Positions 36,941 through 46,588 of a stretch of 64,000 nt of DNA are shown here, piece by piece. Source of the DNA: Dysgonomonas sp. UBA5412 (GTDB lineage Bacteria > Bacteroidota > Bacteroidia > Bacteroidales > Dysgonomonadaceae); contig DHNQ01000001.1 in assembly GCA_002409595.1 (NCBI GenBank), forward strand, positions 24,440 through 88,439, in the 5' to 3' direction. How positions within the stretch are numbered: position 1 is the stretch's first letter; each line of letters opens with the position of its first letter. The translations under genes and the position numbers were made by a program. The notes below the pieces were generated by a model. The model had not been told where the DNA came from. It was given only the letters and a program-made list of their open reading frames with translations, and did not search any database.

Positions 36941-38908
36941 ATGGACTATAATAAAGTAAACACATATCTTAAATTTGACAAAAGTCGAATGGTTAACCTA
37001 GAATATTCTCTCAAACGAGAAATACTGAGAACCAATCGGCGCGGAGCATATCACTGCACCACACTTGTGGAATGTAATACCCGCAAGCAACATGGACTAT
37101 TGGTAGTGCCTGTTCCCAAATTAGATAATACAAATCACGTTTTACTTTCGTCGTTCGACGAAACAGTTATACAACATGGAGCAGATTTTAATCTGGGAAT
37201 CCATAAATATGACGGAGACAACTATAGCCCGATGGGGCACAAGTATATACGGGAGTTTAGTTGCGACTCTCTGCCACGCACAATATATCGAGTGGGTGGA
37301 GTTGTATTGGCAAAAGAGAAAATGTTTTCGCTCGAAGGCAATAGTATTTTTATTCGTTATACTTTACTTGATGCCCATTCTCCAACAACAATACGTTTTA
37401 AACCATTTCTTGCATTTCGTGAAATAAATGCTCTTACAAGCGAAAATTCGATTGCAAATCATGGTTACAAAGAGGTTGAGAAGGGAATCAGTATGTGTAT
37501 GTATAGCGGATACCCAAATCTTTATATGCAATTCAGTAAAGATGTGAATTTCATTTTCGAACCACATTGGAATAAGGGTATAGAATATCAACAAGATCAG
37601 GAGAACGGATTGCCTTACAGGGAAGATTTGTATGTTCCCGGCTATTTCGAATTGCCTATCAAGAAAGGTGAATCTATCATATTCTCTGCCAGTGATGTAA
37701 AAGCGGATACAAATAAATTAATGACTCTGTTTGAGGACGAAATAAAGAAACGTACCCCGCGCTCATCATTTTATAATTGCCTCAAAAATTCGGCACACCA
37801 ATTTTATTTTCGCCCTACGAAAGACGAGCTTTACCTGCTCAATGGTTATCCGTGGGGAACTGTAAAAGCGAGAGAGCAATTTATGTCATTGCCCGGATTA
37901 ACTCTCGGAATAGGACGCCCCGAAGCTTTTGAAGAAGTTGTAGACACAGCCATGCCTACGATAGAGAATTTCTTACAGAATAAGCCTTTATCCGGGTTTC
38001 TTCGCGACATAGATAACTCAGATGTCCTACTCTGGCTACTTTGGGCATTGAAACGATATGCTGACAGCAACGAAGAACGCTTTTATTCAAAATATGCAGA
38101 TCTCACCAAACGGATAATAACATTTATACAAAAGGGTAAACATCCAAATCTAGTACCTTTAGCAAATGGGCTACTGAGTGTTGACAATAGAATCGGATAT
38201 CCTAGCTGGATGAACAATTCCGATGCCCCAAACGATATATATATAGGACGCACAGGTTGCTTGGTAGAAATAAATGCTTTTTGGTACAATGCACTCAGGT
38301 TTAATCAGGAAATAGCCGAAACCCTAAAACAAAGCCAATTGGAAAAAGATATGGAGCTTTTGTCTGAAAAAGTCAAAGCTTCGTATATCGAAGTATTCCT
38401 CAACGAAAGTGGCTATCTATATGACTATACTGTCGGACATTATGTAGATTGGAGTGTCAGACCAAATATGCTCTTGGCTATATCGCTCGATTATCCTTTA
38501 TTAGATAAGCGTCAGGGGAAAGCAATCATAGATATTATTACCAAAGAGCTATTAACACCTAAGGGCATACGATCGCTAAGCCCCAAGAGCATTGGCTTCA
38601 GACCCCGCTGCGAGGGTACTCTCAACGAGAAAGTATATAGCGCCTACAATGGTGCTGCATGGCCATGGTTGTTGGGATCATACATGGAGGCTTACCTCAA
38701 AATATTTCAGAGAAGCGGCTATTCCTTTCTCGACCGGTTGTTGATCGGTGTAGAGGAAGAAATGTCGAACGATTGCATCGGATCTATATCTGCCGTATAT
38801 GATGGCAACATTCCATATTCGGGACACGGACCTATATCATATGCAATCAATGTGGCAGGAGTACTAAGGGCTCTGAACGCCCAAGAAGCTATAGCAAACG
38901 AATATTAA
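36941..38908 (+). CDS. Glycogen debranching enzyme, amylo-alpha-1,6-glucosidase family
   Basis: 655 residues. The N-terminal bacterial/archaeal GDE_N beta-domain (TNRRGAYHCTTLVECNTRKQHGLLVVP) is followed by the (alpha/alpha)6 GDE_C domain with YPWGTVKAREQFMSLPGLTL, GLLSVDNRIGYPSWMN, GRTGCLVEINAFWYNAL and AYNGAAWPWLLGSYMEAYL. The E/D pairs in these motifs fit the catalytic acid and base of GH133-type enzymes. It hydrolyses alpha-1,6 branch points. First gene of the debrancher-glycosyltransferase-GH57 operon known in Bacteroides. Confidence 0.92.
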   Translation: MDYNKVNTYLKFDKSRMVNLEYSLKREILRTNRRGAYHCTTLVECNTRKQHGLLVVPVPKLDNTNHVLLSSFDETVIQHGADFNLGIHKYDGDNYSPMGHKYIREFSCDSLPRTIYRVGGVVLAKEKMFSLEGNSIFIRYTLLDAHSPTTIRFKPFLAFREINALTSENSIANHGYKEVEKGISMCMYSGYPNLYMQFSKDVNFIFEPHWNKGIEYQQDQENGLPYREDLYVPGYFELPIKKGESIIFSASDVKADTNKLMTLFEDEIKKRTPRSSFYNCLKNSAHQFYFRPTKDELYLLNGYPWGTVKAREQFMSLPGLTLGIGRPEAFEEVVDTAMPTIENFLQNKPLSGFLRDIDNSDVLLWLLWALKRYADSNEERFYSKYADLTKRIITFIQKGKHPNLVPLANGLLSVDNRIGYPSWMNNSDAPNDIYIGRTGCLVEINAFWYNALRFNQEIAETLKQSQLEKDMELLSEKVKASYIEVFLNESGYLYDYTVGHYVDWSVRPNMLLAISLDYPLLDKRQGKAIIDIITKELLTPKGIRSLSPKSIGFRPRCEGTLNEKVYSAYNGAAWPWLLGSYMEAYLKIFQRSGYSFLDRLLIGVEEEMSNDCIGSISAVYDGNIPYSGHGPISYAINVAGVLRALNAQEAIANEY

Positions 38909-39007
38909 GCAAAAATAAGTATTAACAATATAAAAAACATTAATGAGAGTAGGAAAACTTTTAATCGTGATTTTCTCTGTTTCATTAATGCTTAAATTTG
39001 AAAAGAT

Positions 39008-40267
39008 ATGAAAGCATTAATGTTTGGATGGGAGTTTCCCCCTCATATACTTGGAGGTTTAGGAACAGCAAGTCATGGTCTTACCAGAGGTATGGCTATG
39101 CAACCCGATATGGATATTACATTTGTAATACCCAAACCTTGGGGCGATGAAGACCAAAGCTTCCTAAAAATAGTAGGTGCATGCAATACTCCGGTTGTAT
39201 GGCGAGACGTTGATTGGAATTATGTAAGCCAACGGCTATCCAAATACATGGATCCTCAGGAATATTATAACATGAGAGATCACATATACGCCGACTTCAA
39301 TTATCTGCACACAAACGATTTGGGTTGTATTGAGTTTTCGGGAAGATATCCGGACAATTTGCTTGAAGAAATAAATAATTATTCTATCGTTGCAGGCGTA
39401 ATTGCCCGCACTCATAACTACGACATTATTCATTCACACGATTGGCTTACTTATCCGGCAGGAATACATGCTAAAAATATATTGGGCAAACCGCTCGTCA
39501 TACACGTTCACGCCACAGACTTCGACCGTAGCCGAGGTAATGTAAATCCTCAGGTATATCAGATTGAAAAAAACGGGATGGACTATGCTGACCACATCAT
39601 CTGCGTGAGTGAGCTTACACGCCGAACCGTTATAGAAAAATATCACCAGAATCCATTGAAGGTTACAACGGTACACAATGCCGTAGAGCCATTAAGTCCC
39701 GAAATATTAGCTATTAATCCGAGCAGGGGAACAAAAGACAAAGTTGTCACCTTTTTAGGTCGTATAACGATGCAAAAAGGTCCGGAATATTTTGTAGAAG
39801 CGGCAGCCAAAGTCTTAGAGCAAACTCATCACATCCGTTTTGTAATGGCGGGTAGTGGCGATATGATGGAAAAAATGATTTATCTTGCAGCTGAAAAAGG
39901 TATATCCGACCGCTTTCACTTCACAGGATTCTTAAAAGGGAAACAGGTGTACGAGATGCTCAAACGAAGTGATGTATATGTAATGCCATCCGTATCCGAG
40001 CCTTTTGGTATTTCGCCTCTTGAAGCTATGCAATGCAGCATTCCTACCATTATATCAAAACAGTCGGGATGTGCCGAAATATTGGACAAGGCTGTAAAGG
40101 TAGACTATTGGGACGTGGAGGGTATGGCAGATGCAATATATTCTATATGTACTTACGAAGCCATGTCTGACTTTTTGAGCAAAGAGGGCAAGAAAGAAGT
40201 AGACAATATAAAATGGGAATATGCCGGGCAAAAAGTAAGGAATATATACAACAGTTTATGTAAATAA
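39008..40267 (+). CDS. GT-B glycosyltransferase (GT4, glycogen-synthase-like)
   Basis: 419 residues. It starts MKALMFGWEFPPHILGGLGTAS, the N-terminal Gly-rich acceptor loop of starch/glycogen synthase-like enzymes, and has HSHDWLTYPAGIHAKN. The C-terminal Rossmann domain has VVTFLGRITMQKGPEYFVEAA and the nucleotide-sugar motif MPSVSEPFGISPLEAMQC (E-x7-E). It is likely to elongate alpha-1,4-glucan from an activated glucose donor. The gap to the debranching gene is 99 bases; the GH57 gene follows 20 bases on. The family is certain; the donor and product are inferred from the operon. Confidence 0.88.
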   Translation: MKALMFGWEFPPHILGGLGTASHGLTRGMAMQPDMDITFVIPKPWGDEDQSFLKIVGACNTPVVWRDVDWNYVSQRLSKYMDPQEYYNMRDHIYADFNYLHTNDLGCIEFSGRYPDNLLEEINNYSIVAGVIARTHNYDIIHSHDWLTYPAGIHAKNILGKPLVIHVHATDFDRSRGNVNPQVYQIEKNGMDYADHIICVSELTRRTVIEKYHQNPLKVTTVHNAVEPLSPEILAINPSRGTKDKVVTFLGRITMQKGPEYFVEAAAKVLEQTHHIRFVMAGSGDMMEKMIYLAAEKGISDRFHFTGFLKGKQVYEMLKRSDVYVMPSVSEPFGISPLEAMQCSIPTIISKQSGCAEILDKAVKVDYWDVEGMADAIYSICTYEAMSDFLSKEGKKEVDNIKWEYAGQKVRNIYNSLCK

Positions 40268-40287
40268 AAAATTAACCGATATAAGTT

Positions 40288-41706
40288 ATGAAAAATATTT
40301 GTTTCTACTTCCAAATACACCAGCCTCACAGACTGAAACGTTACCGGTTTTTCAATATAGGCGGCGATCATTATTATTATGATGACTTTGCCAATGAAGA
40401 CTTTATACAACGTGTGGCTGAGGTTTCTTTTATACCGGCTAACCGCTTGATGCTAGATATGATCAAGGAGAATGAAGGGAGATTCAAAGTTGCATTTTCT
40501 ATATCGGGTGTCGCATTGGATCAGATGGAGATATATGCTCCTGAGGTGATAGATGGCTTTAAGCAGCTGGCAGATACGGGCTGTGTGGAGTTCTTGTCTG
40601 AGACTCAGGGTCACTCATTATCTTCGCTTATTGATCCCGAAGGATTTAAGGAACAAGTAAGAATACACGATGAAAAAATAGAGTTACTGTTTGGGCAGAA
40701 GCCTAAAGTGTTTCGGAATACTGAATTGATTTTTTCAGACGAAATAGCCACATTAGTACACGGAATGGGGTTCAGTGGCATCATAACCGAAGGTGCAAAA
40801 CGAACTTTGGGATGGAAGAGTCCTAATTATTTGTATCAATCGGCAGAGCAACCAAAATTAAAGCTTCTGTTGCGAAATGCACGGTTTAGCGATGATATAG
40901 CAACTCGTTTTTCTAATTATAATTGGAACGAATATCCTCTTACGGCTGATAAGTTTATCAATTGGATAGCTGCAACACCAAAAGAAGAGCAGGTTATAAA
41001 TCTGTTTATGAATTATGAGGCTTTGGGTAACTTCCAGAAGAAAAGTTCGGGCATATTCGAATTTATTCGGGCATTACCTCGTTTTGCCGCTGACAAGAAT
41101 ATAGGGTTTGCAACTCCGACAGAGATTGTAAATACTCTTAAACCGATAGACAAGATTTCTTCGATGCACCCAATATCTTGGGTAGGCGAAGAAAGAGATG
41201 TGTCGGCTTGGTTAGGAAACACTCTGCAACAAGAGGCTTTTAATAAGCTATACGAAATAGCTGAACGGGTAAGAATGAGTGAATCGAGACGGCTGAAACA
41301 GGATTGGGTATATTTGCAATCGAGCGATCACTTCTATTATATGGGAACAAAAAATGAGCTTCCTTTCAGTCCGTATTCTTCTCCCTACGAGGCATTTAAT
41401 ACGTATATGAATGTATTGAGTGATTTTAAAGAAAGGGTAGAGTCTGAATTTCCTAGTTCGATTGGCAATGAGGAGCTACACGCTTTGCTTACCACGATAC
41501 ACAATCAGGCGGATGAAATAGACCGATTGGAGGAAAAGGTAAAAGATCTGGAAGCTGCGTCCGGTACGGCATCAACAACAATAATAAGTAAAAATGAGCC
41601 GGTAAAAAAGGAGACTAATTCTAAGGCTTCACCTAAGCCTAAGGCTAGACCGGCGACAAGCCGAAATAAAGGAAAAACAGAGGAGAAGGAAAATAAAACG
41701 AAATAA
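40288..41706 (+). CDS. GH57 family glycoside hydrolase (alpha-amylase-like) with coiled-coil and basic tail
   Basis: 472 residues. GH57 barrel motifs: ICFYFQIHQPHRL (region 1, HxPH-like), SETQGHSLSSL (region 2), VFRNTELIFSD (region 3, the expected nucleophile Glu in NTE) and the Asp/His motif VYLQSSDHFYYMG. The first 400 or so residues form the enzyme. After that come a coiled coil (about 395-425, LLTTIHNQADEIDRLEEKVKD) and a Lys/Pro/Thr-rich disordered tail. It belongs to the alpha-glucan operon and probably trims or rearranges intracellular glycogen. No signal peptide. Confidence 0.9.
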   Translation: MKNICFYFQIHQPHRLKRYRFFNIGGDHYYYDDFANEDFIQRVAEVSFIPANRLMLDMIKENEGRFKVAFSISGVALDQMEIYAPEVIDGFKQLADTGCVEFLSETQGHSLSSLIDPEGFKEQVRIHDEKIELLFGQKPKVFRNTELIFSDEIATLVHGMGFSGIITEGAKRTLGWKSPNYLYQSAEQPKLKLLLRNARFSDDIATRFSNYNWNEYPLTADKFINWIAATPKEEQVINLFMNYEALGNFQKKSSGIFEFIRALPRFAADKNIGFATPTEIVNTLKPIDKISSMHPISWVGEERDVSAWLGNTLQQEAFNKLYEIAERVRMSESRRLKQDWVYLQSSDHFYYMGTKNELPFSPYSSPYEAFNTYMNVLSDFKERVESEFPSSIGNEELHALLTTIHNQADEIDRLEEKVKDLEAASGTASTTIISKNEPVKKETNSKASPKPKARPATSRNKGKTEEKENKTK

Positions 41707-41729
41707 TATATATTCAAAGAATTAAATAG

Positions 41730-41767
41730 AATAAAAAAGCGATTTTGATAAAATCACCTTTTTTATT
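41730..41767. terminator. Terminator between convergent GH57 and RDD genes
   Basis: Ten-base outer stem (41730-41739 / 41758-41767) and six-base inner stem GATTTT/AAAATC, separated by a small internal loop, with a 3-base loop and A/T runs. The RDD stop codon lies inside the right arm. Confidence 0.75.
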
Positions 41768-42509
41768 CTTGCATAGCCAGATAATTATAGTCACTAACTA
41801 CTTTTTTCAAAAATACTCTGTCCGACCCATCGTATGTATAACCTGTTATCATCTTGATACGTTCAGCCAATCGTTGGTTGAAGTAATTATTCTCCTTCAT
41901 ACGATTATCTTCTATTATGGAATTAATCGTCTGAATATCACGATCGGAAAGCTTATCCAATACATCTGAATAGGAGACTTTATAGTCTTCATGGAAGTCT
42001 AAGTCTGTTATTGACAGTTCACGGTTACGACTATTCACTTTTAAATCTACCACTGTGGTTCCTGCTAAAAGATCTCCAAGGCGCTGCGATTTTTTAGTAG
42101 TTGCAATCATAATAACAGCCAGTAAATTTTCGGTCATCGAAAAGTCTATTAATCTAAAAAGCCAACGAATAAGATAAGATCCGGCTGAGGGTGTAGTGCC
42201 ATCTACATTTACAACGCGGATTCTCATTATCATTTTACCGGGGCTCTGTCCGTTATTTAGCGTTTCGAATAAAAGATCATAAAATAATACCGGAATAAAT
42301 ATAAGTAAAAGGAGTAATATGAATGTAATATCACCGGAAAAAATTGTAGACATTCCCAATCCGGAAACCGTGCTCAATAGCCAAAGCCAACCGATAATCC
42401 ATAGAATAATAAAAATAATATCCATGATATAAGCCAGAATACGTTGTCCGAGCCCGGCGGTCTCATAGTCTATTGTTACATTTTGCGTAGTTGGTACTTC
42501 TATTATCAT
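41763..42509 (-). CDS. RDD family membrane protein
   Basis: 248 residues. An RDD domain in the first 150 residues has the motif GLGQRILAYIMDIIFIILW (R and D/D conserved), NGQSPGKMIMRIRVV and RLGDLLAGTTVVD, with three membrane helices. About 95 C-terminal residues are soluble, charged and helical. RDD proteins in halophiles can act as cation antiporters, but most are uncharacterised. It is divergent, 126 bases from the SpoIIM-led operon, an association that recurs across Bacteroidota and other phyla. Its role is probably tied to that operon. Confidence 0.85.
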   Translation of the reverse strand: MIIEVPTTQNVTIDYETAGLGQRILAYIMDIIFIILWIIGWLWLLSTVSGLGMSTIFSGDITFILLLLLIFIPVLFYDLLFETLNNGQSPGKMIMRIRVVNVDGTTPSAGSYLIRWLFRLIDFSMTENLLAVIMIATTKKSQRLGDLLAGTTVVDLKVNSRNRELSITDLDFHEDYKVSYSDVLDKLSDRDIQTINSIIEDNRMKENNYFNQRLAERIKMITGYTYDGSDRVFLKKVVSDYNYLAMQE

Positions 42510-42602
42510 TATATTAAATCACATGTGTTATAGAAAAAAAACAAATTTAGGCTTTTTGAGCGATTATAGGTATATTTATTTTATTCTTTTTGTACAATAG
42601 GT

Positions 42603-42610
42603 TATATTTG
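42603..42610 (+). promoter_or_regulatory. -7 element for the SpoIIM-to-DUF58 operon
   Basis: TATATTTG followed by CG, 25 bases before the spoIIM-like start codon. A TTTG at 42589 is too close (10 bases) to be its -33. Confidence 0.45.
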
Positions 42611-42635
42611 CGAATATATAAAAACAAATTATTGT

Positions 42636-43601
42636 TTGATGAGAGAGGCCGCATTTATCAAAAGAAATAGAAGTAAGTGGCAGCAAATTGACAACCAGAC
42701 AAAAAGTAGAGATATAAAGGCTGAAATATTAGCCGACAACTTTATAGAACTAACTGACGACTTGTCGTACGCCAGAACTTTCTACCCAAGATCCCAGACT
42801 GTAAGATATTTAAACCAACTTACGGCGAGGTATTTTACTCATATATATAAATATAGGAAAAAGAGCAAGGGGAGATTCATTCGATTTTGGAAGACAGAAC
42901 TACCGCTCATTATGTATAAGTATAGAAAGTATATGCTATATTCTTTCTTATCTATGCTTGCAGGTGTGCTGCTGGGAATATTTTCTTTGCAACAAGAGTC
43001 GAGTTTTGCCAATCTGATATTGGGAGATTCATACATGAATCAGACTCTTGAGAATATTGAAAGTGGCGACCCGATGGCAATTTATAAATCGGCAGGGCAG
43101 GAGGCTATGTTTTTTGGTATAGCAACTAACAACATACGTGTTGCCTTTCTGGCTTTCATCGGGGGAGTACTCTGTTCGATAGGTACAGTATATATCTTAT
43201 TCTCGAATGGACTAATGTTGGGAGTATTTCAATCTTTCTTCTATACCAAAGGGTTGCTAGCCACATCTGCTTCTGTAATATGGCTGCACGGAACTTTAGA
43301 AATATCAGCTATCATTATAGCGGGAGGTGCAGGAATGATATTAGGCAACAGCATTTTATTTCCAGGTAGTTACAGCAGAATATATGCCTTGCAGAAGGCA
43401 ACGAAGGATGCGCTGAAAGTTGTTGTCGGACTAATTCCCGTATTCGTTGTAGCAGCGTTTATCGAAAGTTATATTACAAGGCTTACCGATATGCCTATGT
43501 ACTTAAAATTATCTATCATTGGGTTATCCGCTCTATTTATTATCTGGTATTTTATTTTGTATCCACATCTTATAAACAAAAAATCAAATGAAACAAACTG
43601 A
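42636..43601 (+). CDS. Stage II sporulation protein M-like membrane protein (DUF95)
   Basis: 321 residues. About 100 N-terminal soluble residues begin MREAAFIKRNRSKWQQID, a typical Bacteroidota SpoIIM-family start, followed by six hydrophobic helices with FFGIATNNIRVAFLAFIGGVL and IWLHGTLEISAIIIAGGAGM. The family is named after a Bacillus engulfment protein, but this lineage does not sporulate. Its last codons overlap the next gene by 14 bases, so translation is coupled. Role in this operon unknown. Confidence 0.85.
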   Translation: MMREAAFIKRNRSKWQQIDNQTKSRDIKAEILADNFIELTDDLSYARTFYPRSQTVRYLNQLTARYFTHIYKYRKKSKGRFIRFWKTELPLIMYKYRKYMLYSFLSMLAGVLLGIFSLQQESSFANLILGDSYMNQTLENIESGDPMAIYKSAGQEAMFFGIATNNIRVAFLAFIGGVLCSIGTVYILFSNGLMLGVFQSFFYTKGLLATSASVIWLHGTLEISAIIIAGGAGMILGNSILFPGSYSRIYALQKATKDALKVVVGLIPVFVVAAFIESYITRLTDMPMYLKLSIIGLSALFIIWYFILYPHLINKKSNETN

Positions 43602-44451
43602 AAAAATCAAACTATTTGGTGACAGAGATTTTGGAGGCAACTTCGATATGTCAATGGGATTTATTAAACAAAATTATGTGCATATATTCAAAGCTCTTTG
43701 CTATCTGACACCGCTTGCTATACTAGCGGCATTTCTTATGCCTAATTTGTTTCAGACATATTACAATATGTCTCTCAATCGCACGCCGGATACATTTTAT
43801 AGCGAGGGCGAAATATTAGGTATGCTATTTGCTTATCCATTGCTAATGATCATTATATTTTGCATTGCTTTATATACTATATCTTACATGGCATTGTATG
43901 TCAAATCTGAAGATGGTAAGGTTAATTCAAAAGATGTTTGGAATAAAGTAAAGAAAGCAGCTCTACCCGTATTGGGAGCATCCATTCTATATGGCATTGC
44001 TGTTTCCATAGGTACTATGCTGTGCTTTATCCCCGGTATTATAGTTTCCATATATCTGATTTTCTACGCATACGTGTATATAAATGAAGATTTAGGTATA
44101 ATAGACAGTCTCAAATATAGTATAACCCTTGTGCAACATAATTGGTGGGTAACTTTTGGTTTTTATTTAGTTACATCCATAATAATGAGTATGATATCCG
44201 TTATCTTTGCCATCCCTTCCTATGTGGGAATGATAGGAAGCTCTCTTCAGGTAGAATTTTTGGCTAGTTCTATCTTCTTCATTATTGCAATGATGATTGC
44301 CTTTGTTGGATATATATTCGTTACACCTTGTCTTTTTATGGCATTGGGTGTTATGTATTATAGCCATGTCAACAAAATAGAAGGCATTGATATGCAAACC
44401 GAAATAGACAGCATAGGCGCAAACAATGACACTCAGCACAACTCTTATTAA
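43588..44451 (+). CDS. Multi-pass membrane protein of unknown family
   Basis: 287 residues, six membrane helices, start overlapping the SpoIIM-like gene by 14 bases. The pattern GTMLCFIPGIIVSIYLIFYAYVYINED resembles the hydrophobic repeats in glycerophosphodiesterase-membrane-domain/DUF4013-like proteins. No catalytic motif is visible. Its place between SpoIIM and DUF4129 genes is the usual one for this kind of cluster, so it is likely a structural membrane component. Confidence 0.7.
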   Translation: MKQTEKIKLFGDRDFGGNFDMSMGFIKQNYVHIFKALCYLTPLAILAAFLMPNLFQTYYNMSLNRTPDTFYSEGEILGMLFAYPLLMIIIFCIALYTISYMALYVKSEDGKVNSKDVWNKVKKAALPVLGASILYGIAVSIGTMLCFIPGIIVSIYLIFYAYVYINEDLGIIDSLKYSITLVQHNWWVTFGFYLVTSIIMSMISVIFAIPSYVGMIGSSLQVEFLASSIFFIIAMMIAFVGYIFVTPCLFMALGVMYYSHVNKIEGIDMQTEIDSIGANNDTQHNSY

Positions 44452-44464
44452 ACAGATATTCTGA

Positions 44465-45208
44465 GTGATAGGCAACAAAATAAATAAGGCAATAGTAAAA
44501 AGTATATTAATCATACTTTTCACCTTCATATATACATCTGTACCTGCACAGTCGGAAACAGATAGTATCACTAATCTACGCGCCGAAAAAACAGTCGATT
44601 TCCGTATTCCTCAAAAAGAAAAGATAGAAAAATATAAGGAGGATTCTCGTTTCAACTACAAAAGAATAGAGAAAAAGCCTAACTGGTGGGATCAACTCAA
44701 AGGGTATATTCTCAATCTGTTAGAAGACATATTCATCTCCGTTGCTCGATCAGGGATGCCCGGCATGCTTGTTCTCATTGTAATTGTTGTTCTCATCTGC
44801 CTACTTGTTTTAAAATTCTTCGGTGTAGATTATAGAAAGATATTAGGTAAAAAAACAATAGATACACCGGAGATAGATATCTATACGGAGAATGTGCACG
44901 AAATGGATTTTGACTCCCTGATAGGCAATGCGATGAAGAATAAAGACTATCGACTCGTAATTCGTTTTCTATACCTCAAAAACTTAAAGCTCTTATCGGA
45001 CAAAGAGATAATAGAATGGAAGAAGAACAAAACAAATTATAGTTATCAGCACGAAATAAAGAATAACAATATAAGAACAAAGTTTCTTGAAAACACGCTG
45101 ATCTTCGATTATATATGGTATGGAGAGTTTGTACCTGACGAAAAAAACTTTTCGGAGATATACACACAAATGAATGAATTTTCTAAAATGATAGGCCATG
45201 AAAAATAA
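44465..45208 (+). CDS. DUF4129 domain membrane protein
   Basis: 247 residues from a GTG start at 44465. This start is chosen because it includes the signal-anchor helix (KSILIILFTFIYTSVPAQ) and lies 13 bases from the previous stop. A second membrane helix (about 96-118) is followed by a cytosolic alpha-helical domain with the DUF4129 look: DYRLVIRFLYLKNLKLLSDK, then EIKNNNIRTKFLENTLIFDYIWYGEF. It overlaps the next gene by 11 bases. DUF4129 proteins are found beside MoxR/DUF58 pairs and are thought to be membrane adaptors. Confidence 0.75.
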   Translation: MIGNKINKAIVKSILIILFTFIYTSVPAQSETDSITNLRAEKTVDFRIPQKEKIEKYKEDSRFNYKRIEKKPNWWDQLKGYILNLLEDIFISVARSGMPGMLVLIVIVVLICLLVLKFFGVDYRKILGKKTIDTPEIDIYTENVHEMDFDSLIGNAMKNKDYRLVIRFLYLKNLKLLSDKEIIEWKKNKTNYSYQHEIKNNNIRTKFLENTLIFDYIWYGEFVPDEKNFSEIYTQMNEFSKMIGHEK

Positions 45209-46577
45209 GAAAATGATTGCACTCATAGCTGTGATCGTCCTCTTGTTGATCGGACTATCAATAGCTAAATCGGAAGGTCCGAAACCCGTAGACTGGTCGC
45301 CTACTTTTATTAATACAAAAACAGCTCCATACGGTACATATATTACTTACAACTTATTAAGCGATATATTTGAAAAAAAGAATATAAAGTCGACTAGAAT
45401 GCCTATCTACAATAATCTGAAAGAAAAGCTTGATTACGGTTATTCAGACGAAGAACAGACATACGACGATTATTCATTTGCCCCTACAAAAGAGGCATAC
45501 ACCACATCAGAAGAATATGCCGACTATGATGAGGATAGTATTGCTTCTGAATTAATAGTAGATAGTGCAGACAGCAGGTCATTAGAAATACAAACGATTG
45601 ATGATAATTGGTTTAACTACATAGAAGATCTTCAGGACACAACATCATATATATTTATAAATAATAGTTTCAACATTGAGAAACTAGAATTAAACTATTT
45701 GCTAGACTTTATCGGTTTAGGCAACAATGTATTTATTTCAGCTGAAGAGATCGACTACAAACTACTCGACACCTTGAGAATAAAAACCGAAAGTCGGTAT
45801 TTTAAAACAGACACAGTTTACACGCTGACCGATTATCCTGAAAGAAAATATCCATTTGGAAACGTACAAAAGCAAGTAAGACTAAATACAGACAGTTGTA
45901 CATTACCTTTCAGAGTATTATCTCAAAACAATCAACGAGACACAGCATTTCTGGAAGTTCAATTTGGAAAGGGGCATATCTTTTTACATACCGTTCCCTC
46001 AGCCTTTGCTAATGTAAATATGCTGCAAACCCCAAAATATGACTTCGGATTCAGATGTCTTTCATACCTTCCTCAAAACAGCAAAATCATTTGGGACGAA
46101 TACCAAAAACAAGGCAGTGCAAACGAAGACAATAGCCTTAGAGTAATGTTAAACAATCCGCCTCTGCGCATAGCATTGTATATTATACTATCAGGGCTTT
46201 TATTATTTATGATCTTCAGAGCAAAGCGAACACAGAGAATAATACCGGTGATAGATCCCCCCGTAAACTCGTCGCTTGAGTTTCTGGATACAATAAGTAA
46301 TCTGTATTATCGCAAAAATGACTTTAATACTATTGTTCAAAAGCGTCATGCCTATTTTTTAGATTATATACGAAAACATTATTATATACCGACAGAAGTT
46401 ATCAATAACGAATTCATAGAAGTATTGAGTGCCAAGTCGGGAATGGAAAAAGACAAAATAAATGGATTATTCAATTTATATAAGGATATGTCGACGCTGA
46501 CATTCATATCAAACGACAAATTTCTAAAATATAACAGTATATTAGAAGACTTTTATAAAACCGTAAAAAACAAATAA
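45198..46577 (+). CDS. DUF4350 domain protein
   Basis: 459 residues. One N-terminal membrane helix precedes a periplasmic domain of about 300 residues with a DUF4350/GATase-like fold (PYGTYITYNLLSDIFEKKNIK, FISAEEID, GKGHIFLHTVPSAFANVNML). A second helix (about 323-337) leads to a 115-residue cytosolic C-terminal domain. An Asp/Glu/Tyr-rich insert lies at about 75-115. Overlap with DUF4129 gene: 11 bases; the MoxR gene starts 11 bases after its stop. Function unknown; it may be the periplasmic sensing part of this cluster. Confidence 0.75.
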   Translation: MKNKKMIALIAVIVLLLIGLSIAKSEGPKPVDWSPTFINTKTAPYGTYITYNLLSDIFEKKNIKSTRMPIYNNLKEKLDYGYSDEEQTYDDYSFAPTKEAYTTSEEYADYDEDSIASELIVDSADSRSLEIQTIDDNWFNYIEDLQDTTSYIFINNSFNIEKLELNYLLDFIGLGNNVFISAEEIDYKLLDTLRIKTESRYFKTDTVYTLTDYPERKYPFGNVQKQVRLNTDSCTLPFRVLSQNNQRDTAFLEVQFGKGHIFLHTVPSAFANVNMLQTPKYDFGFRCLSYLPQNSKIIWDEYQKQGSANEDNSLRVMLNNPPLRIALYIILSGLLLFMIFRAKRTQRIIPVIDPPVNSSLEFLDTISNLYYRKNDFNTIVQKRHAYFLDYIRKHYYIPTEVINNEFIEVLSAKSGMEKDKINGLFNLYKDMSTLTFISNDKFLKYNSILEDFYKTVKNK

Positions 46578-46588
46578 ATACAAAATAT

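Noticed and set aside
42589..42610. Apparent TTTG and TATATTTG promoter pair before the SpoIIM-like gene
   Set aside because: Only 10 bases separate the boxes instead of about 19; only the -7 element was kept.
42636..43601. Evidence of sporulation from a SpoIIM-like gene
   Set aside because: The family is widespread in non-sporulating bacteria and no other sporulation gene is present.
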